Assembly (NCBI GenBank): GCA_022750295.1
Contig: JAKIVZ010000019.1
Span: forward strand, 1-39,090
Direction of reading: 5' to 3'
DNA length: 39,090 nt
From: Candidatus Lutacidiplasma silvani
Lineage (GTDB): Archaea > Thermoplasmatota > Thermoplasmata > Lutacidiplasmatales > UBA184
Positions 8,736 through 15,590 of this stretch are shown here, piece by piece (the first letter of the stretch is position 1; each line of letters begins with the position of its first letter). The translations under genes were made by a program, and so were the position numbers. The notes beneath the pieces are model-generated. The model searched no databases, was not told the DNA's origin, and was given only the letters and a program-made list of their open reading frames with translations.

Positions 8736-10447
8736 ACGATGGACGCGAGGGCGTCCGCGAACATTCGCCGAAGCTCGGCTGGGCGCGAACTCTGGCCCAG
8801 GGCGCGGTGAGCGGCAAGGATAACGCCGGCGAGAACAGGATTGTCCAGTTCAGGCGACATATCGACGGTCTTCGTCGAGTCATTCACCAGCAGGAGGGTG
8901 CGTTTGCCGCTAGGGTAGGCCGAGATGCTACGGTAGTCCGCCTTAATCCCGGAACCGAACGGCTTCGGTCTTGGACTGCCTCGGGGTACTTTGGCCGGAG
9001 TCGACTCGAAGTGAGCAGCGTACGATAGGCCCGCCCGCTTAGCGTAGTGCTCCGTCTTGCGCTCCTGTTCGTCCTTCCTAATCTCTCGCTTGATTCCCCT
9101 CCGACGCTTGGACCTTGCTGTCGATGCGGACTTTGCCTGCTGCGAAAGTCCCGGTTCCCCCGACGTACCCGGTCCGATCCAGGTGAAGACTGCCTTCTGC
9201 AGTTCGCGGTACTCTGGGTCCAACTCCATGAATCCTGACCTGTCGAGGTTAAGGGCGTCATCAAGGCCTGCGTCGATGTACAGTTCTCCGGAGACACTGA
9301 CCCTGAATATGGGATTCTCGGTACGGATTCCTTTGAAGAAGGAGTTCTCGTAGCCCCCGATCCCCACGTCGGATACCCTCGGGTACAGCCCCCTGAGCTC
9401 CAACGGAGTTACTCGGTTGGGTTGGTATAGTAGGTAGCCGGTGGCAGTCACCGGGCGTTCGCTCGTCGCCCCGAGATTGAACTCCCGAGTCCACACCTTC
9501 ACGTCCTCGCCGAGCGAGGCGTCGTATTGGTCCACCGTTGAACTGACCTTCTTTGGAGTCGGAAGCAGGATCGGCTTCCTGACTTCTACACCATCGAAGA
9601 TCAGTTTGAACCCGAGGGTGGCGGCGCGATCCCGAAGACGTCGAATCACCGGCCGTGTCGTTGTGTTGAGAAACTCATCAGCAATTGGCCCGTCTGGGAG
9701 GTACTCCACCGGGCACATCAAACCGAGTTCCCAAAGTATCTGCTCGCGCCCGGGAAGGCTCTCCATAGTCAAGACGCCCGAATCCGCAAACTTCCTCACC
9801 AGCCCCTCCATCGCCTGTCCGCTGTCCTGCTCCGGACCAGACGGCCATGCAACCGACGATTCGCCCGGGCTGGAGATCATCGCGTGGAAGGCCTCGCGAA
9901 GGTCCACACGGTCCAAGATCACGTCAGTCCCGCGCCGGTGATCATCGTTCGTGAGCTTCCTGTACTTGACGGTTCCAAATTGGAACGAGTCCAGGGGATG
10001 CACTTGGTTCACGAATTCGAAATACGGATTAAGATCTAGGGAAACTTCGAGGCCGGGCTTGTCCCGGTCGACGAAGGATTGGATTAGGATGTCCCTGCTC
10101 GCGTGGGCGCAAGAGAGGATGCCGATTCCAAACTTGCCGACCAATCTTCGCGCCCGATTGCCGCCGAACCTCTCCGGAAAGGTAACCTTCTGGCTCGCCC
10201 CGATGCTCCGGAACGATTTCTCCACGGACTCCCGGGTCATCCCGAGTCCATCGTCCCTGATGCGGATCGTACGGAACTCCGGGGCCCCGGTGTCAATCGT
10301 GACCCGCGTCGCCTGCGAGTCGAACGAATTGCTCACCAACTCTCTCAGCGGGCCGGCCGGTCGTCGGTAGATTCCGGAGCTGATGTGCTTAATGATTCGA
10401 AGGGCGACCTCGATGTCGAAGACCTTGTCCCAATCGTCCTTCGTCAT
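8732..10447 (-). CDS. GHKL (HSP90/MutL-like) ATPase
   Basis: A 571-residue protein with an N-terminal GHKL ATPase fold. The N-box LRELVSN gives the catalytic Glu36 and Mg-binding Asn40. RDDGLGM (64-70) is the DxGxG motif, and GKFGIGILS (104-112) is the glycine-rich lid motif. The rest resembles the middle region of HSP90-like ATPases found near restriction and defence genes, ending in a Lys/Arg-rich linker (about 430-470) and a short C-terminal helical part. I chose ATG 10447 because it forms an ATGA overlap with the stop of the upstream gene; an in-frame ATG at 10462 is possible. It should be translated with the DUF4145-like protein, and converges tail to tail with the DndC-like gene. Role inferred: ATP-driven conformational switch or effector partner. 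Confidence 0.8.
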   Translation of the reverse strand: MTKDDWDKVFDIEVALRIIKHISSGIYRRPAGPLRELVSNSFDSQATRVTIDTGAPEFRTIRIRDDGLGMTRESVEKSFRSIGASQKVTFPERFGGNRARRLVGKFGIGILSCAHASRDILIQSFVDRDKPGLEVSLDLNPYFEFVNQVHPLDSFQFGTVKYRKLTNDDHRRGTDVILDRVDLREAFHAMISSPGESSVAWPSGPEQDSGQAMEGLVRKFADSGVLTMESLPGREQILWELGLMCPVEYLPDGPIADEFLNTTTRPVIRRLRDRAATLGFKLIFDGVEVRKPILLPTPKKVSSTVDQYDASLGEDVKVWTREFNLGATSERPVTATGYLLYQPNRVTPLELRGLYPRVSDVGIGGYENSFFKGIRTENPIFRVSVSGELYIDAGLDDALNLDRSGFMELDPEYRELQKAVFTWIGPGTSGEPGLSQQAKSASTARSKRRRGIKREIRKDEQERKTEHYAKRAGLSYAAHFESTPAKVPRGSPRPKPFGSGIKADYRSISAYPSGKRTLLLVNDSTKTVDMSPELDNPVLAGVILAAHRALGQSSRPAELRRMFADALASIV

Positions 10448-11085
10448 TCTGCGCGGCCCCATCCCGTCGTGAGGCGGACGATCTCTTCGAGGTGATCCAG
10501 ATCCTCAAGGACATTCCCAGTCGTGAATGGTCGCTGTCGATTCTGAGGGTAGATCCGGGGGTGAGCCGCGGTATCCCCGAGAGCCATGATATTGCCGAGA
10601 TAATCGCAGATTCTATCACGTACCTCCGTTGCCATCACACCCTCTCCGGCCCGAACTCGATCAATCATCGGCTTAAACCGGTCCAGGCTCTGGTCGTCAG
10701 TGGGATCTCGCAGGATTTGGTGAGCCAGGAACAGCTCGGCCCCGACGCGCACCAGCACTGCCGCTCCCCGGGTCGCGCCCCTATGTAGGTAGTCCGTTGC
10801 CGCCGAAAGAAGGTCCGCAATCTCCGCCGATACTCCTCCCTCGGCACGCATCTCCGAACAGTAGCCATATACGCGGGGCTCAGACTCCTTGACGACCCGG
10901 CCCTTCTCGTAGAGGAATACCCTGGGGCGTCGGCAACCCTCGCACTCGAACTCGAATTTGAGGGCAAAGTCCGACGCCTTAGGGGGAAGGACCTCCTCCA
11001 CCGTCGAACACGGGGGGTACGGGCAAGCGCTGGCGAAGATTTGCCGGCCGGCGGACTCCCGCTCATCGGCTTGGGGCATTGCCAT
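10444..11085 (-). CDS. Zn-finger / DUF4145-like protein, partner of the GHKL ATPase
   Basis: A 213-residue protein. The N-terminal part has Cys21, Cys26, Cys48 and Cys51 (CPYPPC and CEGC), a likely zinc site. The C-terminal 120 residues are helical with the pattern of DUF4145: an 'R.GAELFL' helix, a helix around IDRV..GEGV, and a final GN/GD..AAHP motif (MALGDTAAHP). DUF4145 domains occur as accessory or effector domains in restriction and other defence loci, though their biochemical role is poorly defined. Stop TGA 10446-10444 overlaps the ATPase start (ATGA), so the two proteins probably form one functional unit. Start is ATG 11085, with ATG 11079 as an alternative. No convincing TATA box was found just upstream. 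Confidence 0.68.
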   Translation of the reverse strand: MAMPQADERESAGRQIFASACPYPPCSTVEEVLPPKASDFALKFEFECEGCRRPRVFLYEKGRVVKESEPRVYGYCSEMRAEGGVSAEIADLLSAATDYLHRGATRGAAVLVRVGAELFLAHQILRDPTDDQSLDRFKPMIDRVRAGEGVMATEVRDRICDYLGNIMALGDTAAHPRIYPQNRQRPFTTGNVLEDLDHLEEIVRLTTGWGRAE

Positions 11086-11608
11086 CTACCCAACTCCCCG
11101 GTTCGCTCCCCGAAACTCCCGAGGGTGCCGTCGAGCCCGGTAGCAGCCTAGGGCGGAGCCAGCCGGAGTCAAAGCCGACTCGGCACGAGGGGCAAAGTCC
11201 TCGGGGCGGAGCCCCGCGATGTCGGAAGCTGGCACCCACTGATTGCGCCTTGGGAGCCTGCCTCACTGATTCCGGGAGTGGCCCCCGGGTAATCAGGATT
11301 GGCGTGGCATGTTGTACGCGCGGAAAGGCTCCTCCCGAGGTAGTACCGTTGGTCGAATCTCGACGGTCGTCCCGGTAGGGCCTCCGCGGGTGGGGCCCTC
11401 TTCTGCATCGTCCGGTGACTTGGTCCTACGACCGAGGGGGTGTGGGGCATAGCCGACGATCCGGAGAACCATGTAGTGCCGAGCCGAGTCTGACCGGCTT
11501 GTACGGGTGCCCCCGAACTCCGTCGGGCCCTCCCCTCCTTCTGTCGCGAAGTCAGCGACTAAAGCTTCAAATCATAAGACCTCATGGTCAAGGTGCTAGA
11601 CCGTCGCC
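11086..11608. other. Intergenic stretch with GC-rich hairpins
   Basis: About 520 bp upstream of the divergently transcribed DUF4145/ATPase pair and the 160-residue orphan gene. It contains a perfect 6-bp hairpin CGGGGC-GGA-GCCCCG (11202-11216) and a GAGTC/GACTC hairpin just before it (11166-11181). A 5' leader structure for the minus-strand operon or a small RNA is possible. No credible coding frame was seen. Confidence 0.35.
11567..11577 (+). promoter_or_regulatory. AT-rich box before the orphan 160-residue gene
   Basis: CAAATCATAAG sits in an otherwise GC-rich intergenic region about 35 nt upstream of ATG 11609. This distance predicts a transcript start only a few bases before the ATG. Inferred from position only. 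Confidence 0.35.
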
Positions 11609-12091
11609 ATGACGAAGGTTGTACGCGTGCCCGTACCGGGGCACAGGGGAGAGTTCGTCGAACTCGTCGACCACTCGCCGAGAGAAGTGAGGGAGTTTCT
11701 CCGCGAGTATTTCGGATCAGTGTCAACCCGGCCGTCGGAACCGAGATCCCCCGCCGACCGGATTCCGACGGAGGCGATCGTCGATGCCCTGGCAGAACCG
11801 GATCCTGCCGCGCGAAGGACCGCCCCCAAGTGGCAGTCCGTCCTGATCTACCTCAACCACCTCGATCCGTCGAACGGATCTACTCATACGACCGAGGACG
11901 TCTTCCGGAAGTTCTTCGGCCGCAAGCTCTCGTACGTCACTGAGAAGAGTCTTGCTAAGGCTACAGGCACCACGCTCCGCAAGGCCCACCGACAATTCGC
12001 GATTAACCACCCTGGCGGGAGCTGGATCGGTGAGGGCGTCGGCGCCCGAAACCGAGGGGGAACGACTCGCTGGAGATTCTTGTATGCTTAG
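11609..12091 (+). CDS. Orphan 160-residue protein adjoining a tRNA gene
   Basis: I do not recognise this protein. It begins at ATG 11609 and ends at TAG 12091, only 8 nt before the tRNA-like gene. The N-terminal half is acidic and Pro/Arg-rich, and looks disordered around residues 35-70. The C-terminal 90 residues look like a compact basic helical domain (PKWQSVLIYLNHL, then TTEDVFRKFFGRKL), ending with aromatic and basic residues (TTRWRFLYA). A winged-helix or other DNA-binding fold is possible but no diagnostic motif was seen. Its location against a tRNA gene fits cargo of an integrated element, as inference. Confidence 0.55.
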   Translation: MTKVVRVPVPGHRGEFVELVDHSPREVREFLREYFGSVSTRPSEPRSPADRIPTEAIVDALAEPDPAARRTAPKWQSVLIYLNHLDPSNGSTHTTEDVFRKFFGRKLSYVTEKSLAKATGTTLRKAHRQFAINHPGGSWIGEGVGARNRGGTTRWRFLYA

Positions 12092-12099
12092 GGGAGGAA

Positions 12100-12184
12100 G
12101 GCGGCGTAGCCTAGCTCGGCAGGGCGACTGCCTGAAGAGCAGCTCGTGCACCACACAGCGTGGGTTCAAATCCCACCGCCGCCA
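12100..12184 (+). tRNA. tRNA-Phe(GAA)-like gene with enlarged variable region
   Basis: An 85-nt cloverleaf. The acceptor stem GGCGGCG/CGCCGCC is perfect. The D-arm has GCCT..GGGC with GG in the loop. The anticodon loop CTGAAGA gives anticodon GAA with U33 and G37, as in Phe tRNAs. The T-arm GTGGG-TTCAAAT-CCCAC is perfect, and the discriminator is A. Oddities: position 27-43 is an A-C mismatch, and 16 nt (TCGTGCACCACACAGC) lie between the anticodon stem and T stem where a Phe tRNA should have about 5. This could be a small intron at a non-canonical position (archaeal splicing) or a type-II-like variable arm (GTG-CACCA-CAC can pair). A decayed tRNA is the other possibility. Confidence 0.75.
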
Positions 12185-12678
12185 CCCTCCCCATATGGCG
12201 CGGATCCGACGAATCCGAGTTGCTAGACCGCCGCCCCGTCGGGACCCGCTCCAAGTAACCTGACAACGCCCCAGTTAAAACGAGTTTTTATCCAAATCCA
12301 TTGCCCAAATGCCGAAATCAATTCCGGCGTTCAAGTGTACGTCGCAGTGTACACCCCCAATTGCACATTATGTGTACCGGGCATAACGACCCTTTACTAC
12401 GCGCCTACAGGGAGTCGCCGGCCAGGACCCGAAGCAATCCCACGCTTGCGGATGGCGGGTCTTGACGGTTCGCTCCAGTCTGGACCGCGAGGGTCTCGCG
12501 CCCGACCTTCCGTTCGGCGGAAAAAATCATGGACGATCCCGGAACGGCCCGAACTCGTTGTCAAACCCAGCCGGGTTCGTGGGCCGGTCCCGGATTGGAG
12601 GAACCGTTGAGTCGCTGCATCGATGACGAGAAGAATCCGAGATCTCGTCTTGGAGCCTTCCCGGAAAGTTCGCCACCG
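12185..12678. other. Intergenic stretch with AT-rich promoter-like patch
   Basis: About 490 bp between the tRNA and the ribbon-helix-helix gene, whose 3' end it faces. GTTTTTATCC at 12284-12293 is a good archaeal TATA box in a local A/T-rich patch, predicting a plus-strand transcript from about 12318. Three GTGTAC motifs follow. The open frame beginning at GTG 12335 has no convincing protein features, so a non-coding transcript or a lost gene is possible. Confidence 0.4.
12335..12377. repeat. Cluster of three GTGTAC motifs
   Basis: GTGTAC occurs at 12335-12340, 12347-12352 and 12372-12377. The first two are 12 bp apart start to start, and the second is part of the palindrome GTGTACAC. All lie within 45 bp downstream of a TATA-like box (12284-12293). 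They could be operator half-sites; this is a pattern observation only. Confidence 0.3.
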
Positions 12679-13413
12679 TCAACGTCCGCGGCGCTGTTTT
12701 GGGCTTCGAGAGCGGTGAGGCCTCCGCTTGGAACTGGAAGTCTTTGGGTGCTTCGGACTCGGTCGGTTAGATCCGAAGACGACGGGGAGCGGTAGCCCCA
12801 TGTCCTTCGCATCCGGCGGGGTGCCGAACTTTTTTCGTTGCTCTCGAAGAATGTCGAAGGCGTCGAGTATCTCCTCTGTCGTCCTGCCCCGGAACTCGAA
12901 GAGGGGAATCTCCTGCTGGTCGACCGCGAGGGTGCCGGTATCGGTCCAGGTGAGTTCCTCCTTTTTCGGAGGGATCTTCCCCGTACGCAGGTACCAATCG
13001 AAGACCCGAACCGCCATCTCCTGGTCCCTGATACCGGCCTCCGCGGCGTGGACTCGGGCCGTGGTCAGAAGGTACCGGGGGAGGCGAACCGTGAAGCTGC
13101 GGCCCTTCGAGGAAAGATAGTCGGGTAGGGGCTTGTCCCAGAGTTCGTCGGGCCAGACGTGCCCCCCCAGCAAACTCGGCGGGGGCCGGCCGCCGAGGAA
13201 GAGTAGGAAGGCGTGCTCGGACAGAATCTGAATCGTAGATCGTATGGAACGCAGCTTTAGCTCGATGACGAGCTCGGTCGGAAGTCGTGTTGTGAACGCA
13301 ACTCGTTCGGACTCGTACTTCTCGAATTCGCTCAGGGGGAGAGGGGGGTACGACTCCCCTTCACCTTCGGTAGCGGGCGCGGACTCTGTCTTCGACGCTT
13401 TCGACGGCGGAAT
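12679..13413 (-). CDS. Tandem ribbon-helix-helix protein (apparent 5' frameshift)
   Basis: This frame carries two ribbon-helix-helix-like units. The first (about 13325-13215) reads RVAFTTRLPTELVIELKLRS followed by a second helix ending in AFLLFL; the second (about 13105-12980) contains RSFTVRLPRYLLTTARVHA and ends VFDWYLRTG. Each has the short basic strand (F-T-x-R-L-P) that inserts into the DNA groove, plus two helices. One chain could therefore replace the usual dimer. The C-terminus is Lys/Arg/Ser-rich. No ATG, GTG or TTG lies upstream of TTG 13173 in this frame, and starting there would lose the first unit. An ATG at 13454, in the centre of a 20-bp palindrome, joins the frame if one G is added to the run at 13425-13428. 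The start given here (ATT 13413) is a placeholder for the conserved reading. Likely a DNA-binding autoregulator. Confidence 0.55.
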   Translation of the reverse strand: MPPSKASKTESAPATEGEGESYPPLPLSEFEKYESERVAFTTRLPTELVIELKLRSIRSTIQILSEHAFLLFLGGRPPPSLLGGHVWPDELWDKPLPDYLSSKGRSFTVRLPRYLLTTARVHAAEAGIRDQEMAVRVFDWYLRTGKIPPKKEELTWTDTGTLAVDQQEIPLFEFRGRTTEEILDAFDILREQRKKFGTPPDAKDMGLPLPVVFGSNRPSPKHPKTSSSKRRPHRSRSPKQRRGR

Positions 13414-13443
13414 GACCTCCGATGCCCCTCTGCTAAATCAAGG

Positions 13444-13463
13444 TTTGTAAGCATGCTTACAAA
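13444..13463. promoter_or_regulatory. Perfect 20-bp palindrome, likely operator of the RHH gene
   Basis: TTTGTAAGCATGCTTACAAA is identical on both strands and lies directly upstream of the minus-strand RHH coding region, with an ATG at its exact centre. RHH repressors bind palindromes of this kind over their own promoters. A weak AT-rich element (CATTACGAA, 13471-13479 on the plus strand) is about 25 nt upstream of that ATG on the minus strand, so a bound repressor would cover the transcript start. Assignment of the binder is inference. Confidence 0.6.
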
Positions 13464-13626
13464 GGGGGAACATTACGAATCCGCTCTTCCGGGAGTTCGG
13501 ACTGTAAGACTTCCGGCTCTCGGACAAGTCGGCAATTCGAGCGGGTAATCCCCCGCTGGGCGTCGGTGCGCCGATGAACATGCCCGACGAGCGTGACTCC
13601 GCGGACCCGGGGGAAGCCCCGCTTCC

Positions 13627-13860
13627 CTACGGATCGGCCCGCCGCTTCCCCTTCCCTCGCCCGGACTCAGGCGAATCCGAGTCGACTGCAACGGATCCCC
13701 GTCTGACCGTGGCCGATCGGGACGCGACGTCAACTTCCCAACTCAGCGAGTCCCCGGGCTCTAGCCCCAGTACCGTCGCCACTCCGAGAGGAACCGTCGT
13801 CTTGAGCGACCCCGAAGCCGGTGCCGCTTTGAAAACCTTGGACGCGAACTCTCTCCCCAC
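13627..13860 (-). CDS. AbrB/MazE-like DNA-binding protein
   Basis: A 77-residue protein matching the swapped-hairpin AbrB domain: KTTVPLGVATVLGLEPGD is the typical 'vPk.v...LgLk.GD' core, followed by a strand pair LSWEVDV..RSATVRRG. The tail is acidic then Lys/Arg-rich. Such proteins are transition-state regulators or antitoxins; no toxin gene is adjacent. It starts at GTG 13860, with a strong minus-strand TATA box (CTTATATG, 13895-13902) about 35 nt upstream. A plus-strand frame runs through it in continuity with the transposase, but the AbrB motif and promoter make the minus strand the real gene. Confidence 0.72.
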   Translation of the reverse strand: MGREFASKVFKAAPASGSLKTTVPLGVATVLGLEPGDSLSWEVDVASRSATVRRGSVAVDSDSPESGRGKGKRRADP

Positions 13861-13893
13861 GAACTACGCCCCCGGAAGAGGCAGGTCGATGGG

Positions 13894-13902
13894 GCATATA
13901 AG
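13894..13902 (-). promoter_or_regulatory. TATA box of the AbrB-like gene
   Basis: GCATATAAG on the plus strand reads CTTATATGC on the minus strand, a good archaeal box A centred about 38 nt before GTG 13860. It may also serve the divergent transposase, which has another AT-rich element (ACTTAAGTA) at about 13936-13944. Confidence 0.5.
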
Positions 13903-13975
13903 CGGTCTATCGAGAGGTCGTAGGATAGAACTAACACTTAAGTACTGGGCTACATATGGGCCTAACAATAGACCT

Positions 13976-15277
13976 ATGTCGGGGACGAGGGGACCTTGGG
14001 ACGAAGCGACCGAGGTTCGGGCGATCAATCTGGCGACCTCCCACCGACGCGCAGTGCGCCCGAACGGCCGGGTGAGCTTCAACGTCGAGTCATCCGACGG
14101 AGAGCACGAGTACTCAGTCACGGCGGACGATAGCGGCTGGAGTTGCGATTGTCCGGTTTGGACCGAGCGGAAGAGCCCCTGCAAGCACGTCGTCGCGGTC
14201 GTGAAGTGGCTCGATCCGAACCCTCCGCCCATCATCGACGAGGAGATGGAGGCGGCTCGCAAGACCTACCGGCACCCCGACTGGGGCCGGTACGATGAAG
14301 CTCTCCAGCAAGAGCACCAAGTATTCGACCGTCTCCTCTGGGATCTGCTCGGACTCGTCCGGGAGCCTCTGCGCGAGGTCGGAAGGCCCGGTCGCCCGGC
14401 GATCCCCCTGCGTACGCAGATTCTGGTCGCGACCCGGAAGGTCCACCTGGGCCAATCGAACCGCCGGGCGCGGGGACTTCTCGTCGCCTTGAACCGGGAC
14501 GGGAAAGGGATCCTCCCCCGTGTTCCGAACTACAGTGCACCTTCCCGTTTCTTCAACGCCCCCGGGGCTGGGGAACTCCTACTCGGGCTCGTCGAGCGGA
14601 GCGGACTCGTTCTGAAGGATATCGAAGACCGGGGCACCTCGGCGATCGACTCGTCCGGGTTTTGCACGACGAACCGCGGGGCCTACCTGACCGAAGTCCA
14701 CGATCCCGACCGACGGCACAAGTGGCTGAAAGCGCACGTCATCGTCGGCGTCAAGACCCACATCGTCCTCTCCGCTTCGATCACCGACGAGCACGGGGCG
14801 GACTACTCCCAATTCATCCCGCTGCTCAAGCGAGTCAAATTCGCCGGCCACAATCCGCGCTACATCGTCGCCGACAAAGCCTACCTCGGGAGGTCGAACT
14901 TCGACGCCGCCGCGGGCTTGGGAATCGAGCCGTACATCCCGTTCAAAATCAACAGCCGGGGTCTGTCCAAGGGCGCTCCTCTCTGGAACCGCAAGTACCA
15001 CGAGTTCCTCTCCAAGAGAGACGAGTTCGACGAGCGTTACCATCAGCGGAGCAACGTCGAAGCCACGTTCTCGGCGATCAAGCGGAAGCTCGGCGAGCCG
15101 CTCTTCTCCCGGACTCCCGAGGCCCAGGTTTGCGAGGTTTTGGCAAAGATCCTCGCCTACAACGTTGGGATCGTGATCAAGGAGTCCTGCCTCCACGATC
15201 TGGCTCCGGGTCCGATTGGATACAGCGTTCTCCCCTGGAAAGGGAACGGTGGAGAGTCCGAGGAGGCGGCGGCATGA
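13976..15277 (+). CDS. DDE transposase with N-terminal SWIM zinc finger
   Basis: A 433-residue transposase of the IS4/IS5-like DDE superfamily. An N-terminal SWIM-type zinc finger (CxCx9CxH: Cys57, Cys59, Cys69, His71 in CDCPVWTERKSPCKHV) precedes a helical linker and the RNase-H-like catalytic core: Asp225 in SAIDSSGF, Asp300 in IVADKAYLG, and Glu362 in RSNVEATFSAIKRKLGE. The catalytic triad is complete and the frame intact, so it may be active. I chose ATG 13976 because upstream in-frame codons (ATG 13889 and ATG 13574) run through the AbrB promoter and coding region, and an AT-rich box (ACTTAAGTA, 13936-13944) sits at about the right distance. No terminal inverted repeats were found between 13863 and 15540, so the insertion-sequence limits are undefined. 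Confidence 0.82.
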   Translation: MSGTRGPWDEATEVRAINLATSHRRAVRPNGRVSFNVESSDGEHEYSVTADDSGWSCDCPVWTERKSPCKHVVAVVKWLDPNPPPIIDEEMEAARKTYRHPDWGRYDEALQQEHQVFDRLLWDLLGLVREPLREVGRPGRPAIPLRTQILVATRKVHLGQSNRRARGLLVALNRDGKGILPRVPNYSAPSRFFNAPGAGELLLGLVERSGLVLKDIEDRGTSAIDSSGFCTTNRGAYLTEVHDPDRRHKWLKAHVIVGVKTHIVLSASITDEHGADYSQFIPLLKRVKFAGHNPRYIVADKAYLGRSNFDAAAGLGIEPYIPFKINSRGLSKGAPLWNRKYHEFLSKRDEFDERYHQRSNVEATFSAIKRKLGEPLFSRTPEAQVCEVLAKILAYNVGIVIKESCLHDLAPGPIGYSVLPWKGNGGESEEAAA

Positions 15278-15515
15278 CGTTCGGCAAGCCTGTCCGACCT
15301 CCGGTCCCGGGTACGCGGAAGATGGCCTGCAGGGGCCACGGGGCGATCAGCCTCGGAACGACGAACGACATGCCCCCGCCACCAGACGAGCCGCTCGACG
15401 GCGGCGGCGGATGGCGTCTTTCTCTTGGGAATTAATCGTCGGGAGTGGGAAAGAAAGCCGCCGCCGCTGGGGTCTAGGCTACAATAAATTCCCTAAGCCG
15501 AGCGTATGATAAGCA
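15278..15515. other. Transposase-dnaK intergenic region
   Basis: It holds imperfect GGCGGCGGCGG (about 15399-15411) and CCGCCGCCGC (about 15459-15469) complements around an AT-containing loop, which might be an end or a terminator structure. No gene was seen. The right end of the putative insertion sequence probably falls here. Confidence 0.3.
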
Positions 15516-15523
15516 TTTTATAG
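15516..15523 (+). promoter_or_regulatory. TATA box of dnaK
   Basis: TTTTATAG in a locally AT-rich stretch predicts transcription from about 15545, a leader of about 45 nt, and a GGAGG Shine-Dalgarno-like element (15579-15583) 7 nt before the dnaK ATG. The strong box fits an inducible heat-shock gene, though no specific heat-shock operator was recognised. Confidence 0.5.
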
Positions 15524-15590
15524 AAGGGCAAACTATCTGATATTGAGAGACCGACGGCGGACGCCCGCGTCCTCGTCGGAGGAACCACAC

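Noticed and set aside
7602-11085. A complete Dnd or Ssp phosphorothioation system
   Set aside because: Only a DndC-like gene is present; no DndA/B/D/E or SspB/C/D motif was found within the window.
12100-12184. tRNA-Leu, -Ser or -Sec (long variable arm types)
   Set aside because: The anticodon loop gives GAA; no frame of a 7-nt loop with U33 gives a Leu, Ser or Sec anticodon.
13574-13888. Transposase start at ATG 13574
   Set aside because: The extra residues are Pro/Ser-rich, do not resemble a transposase, and are antisense to a good AbrB gene with its own TATA box.
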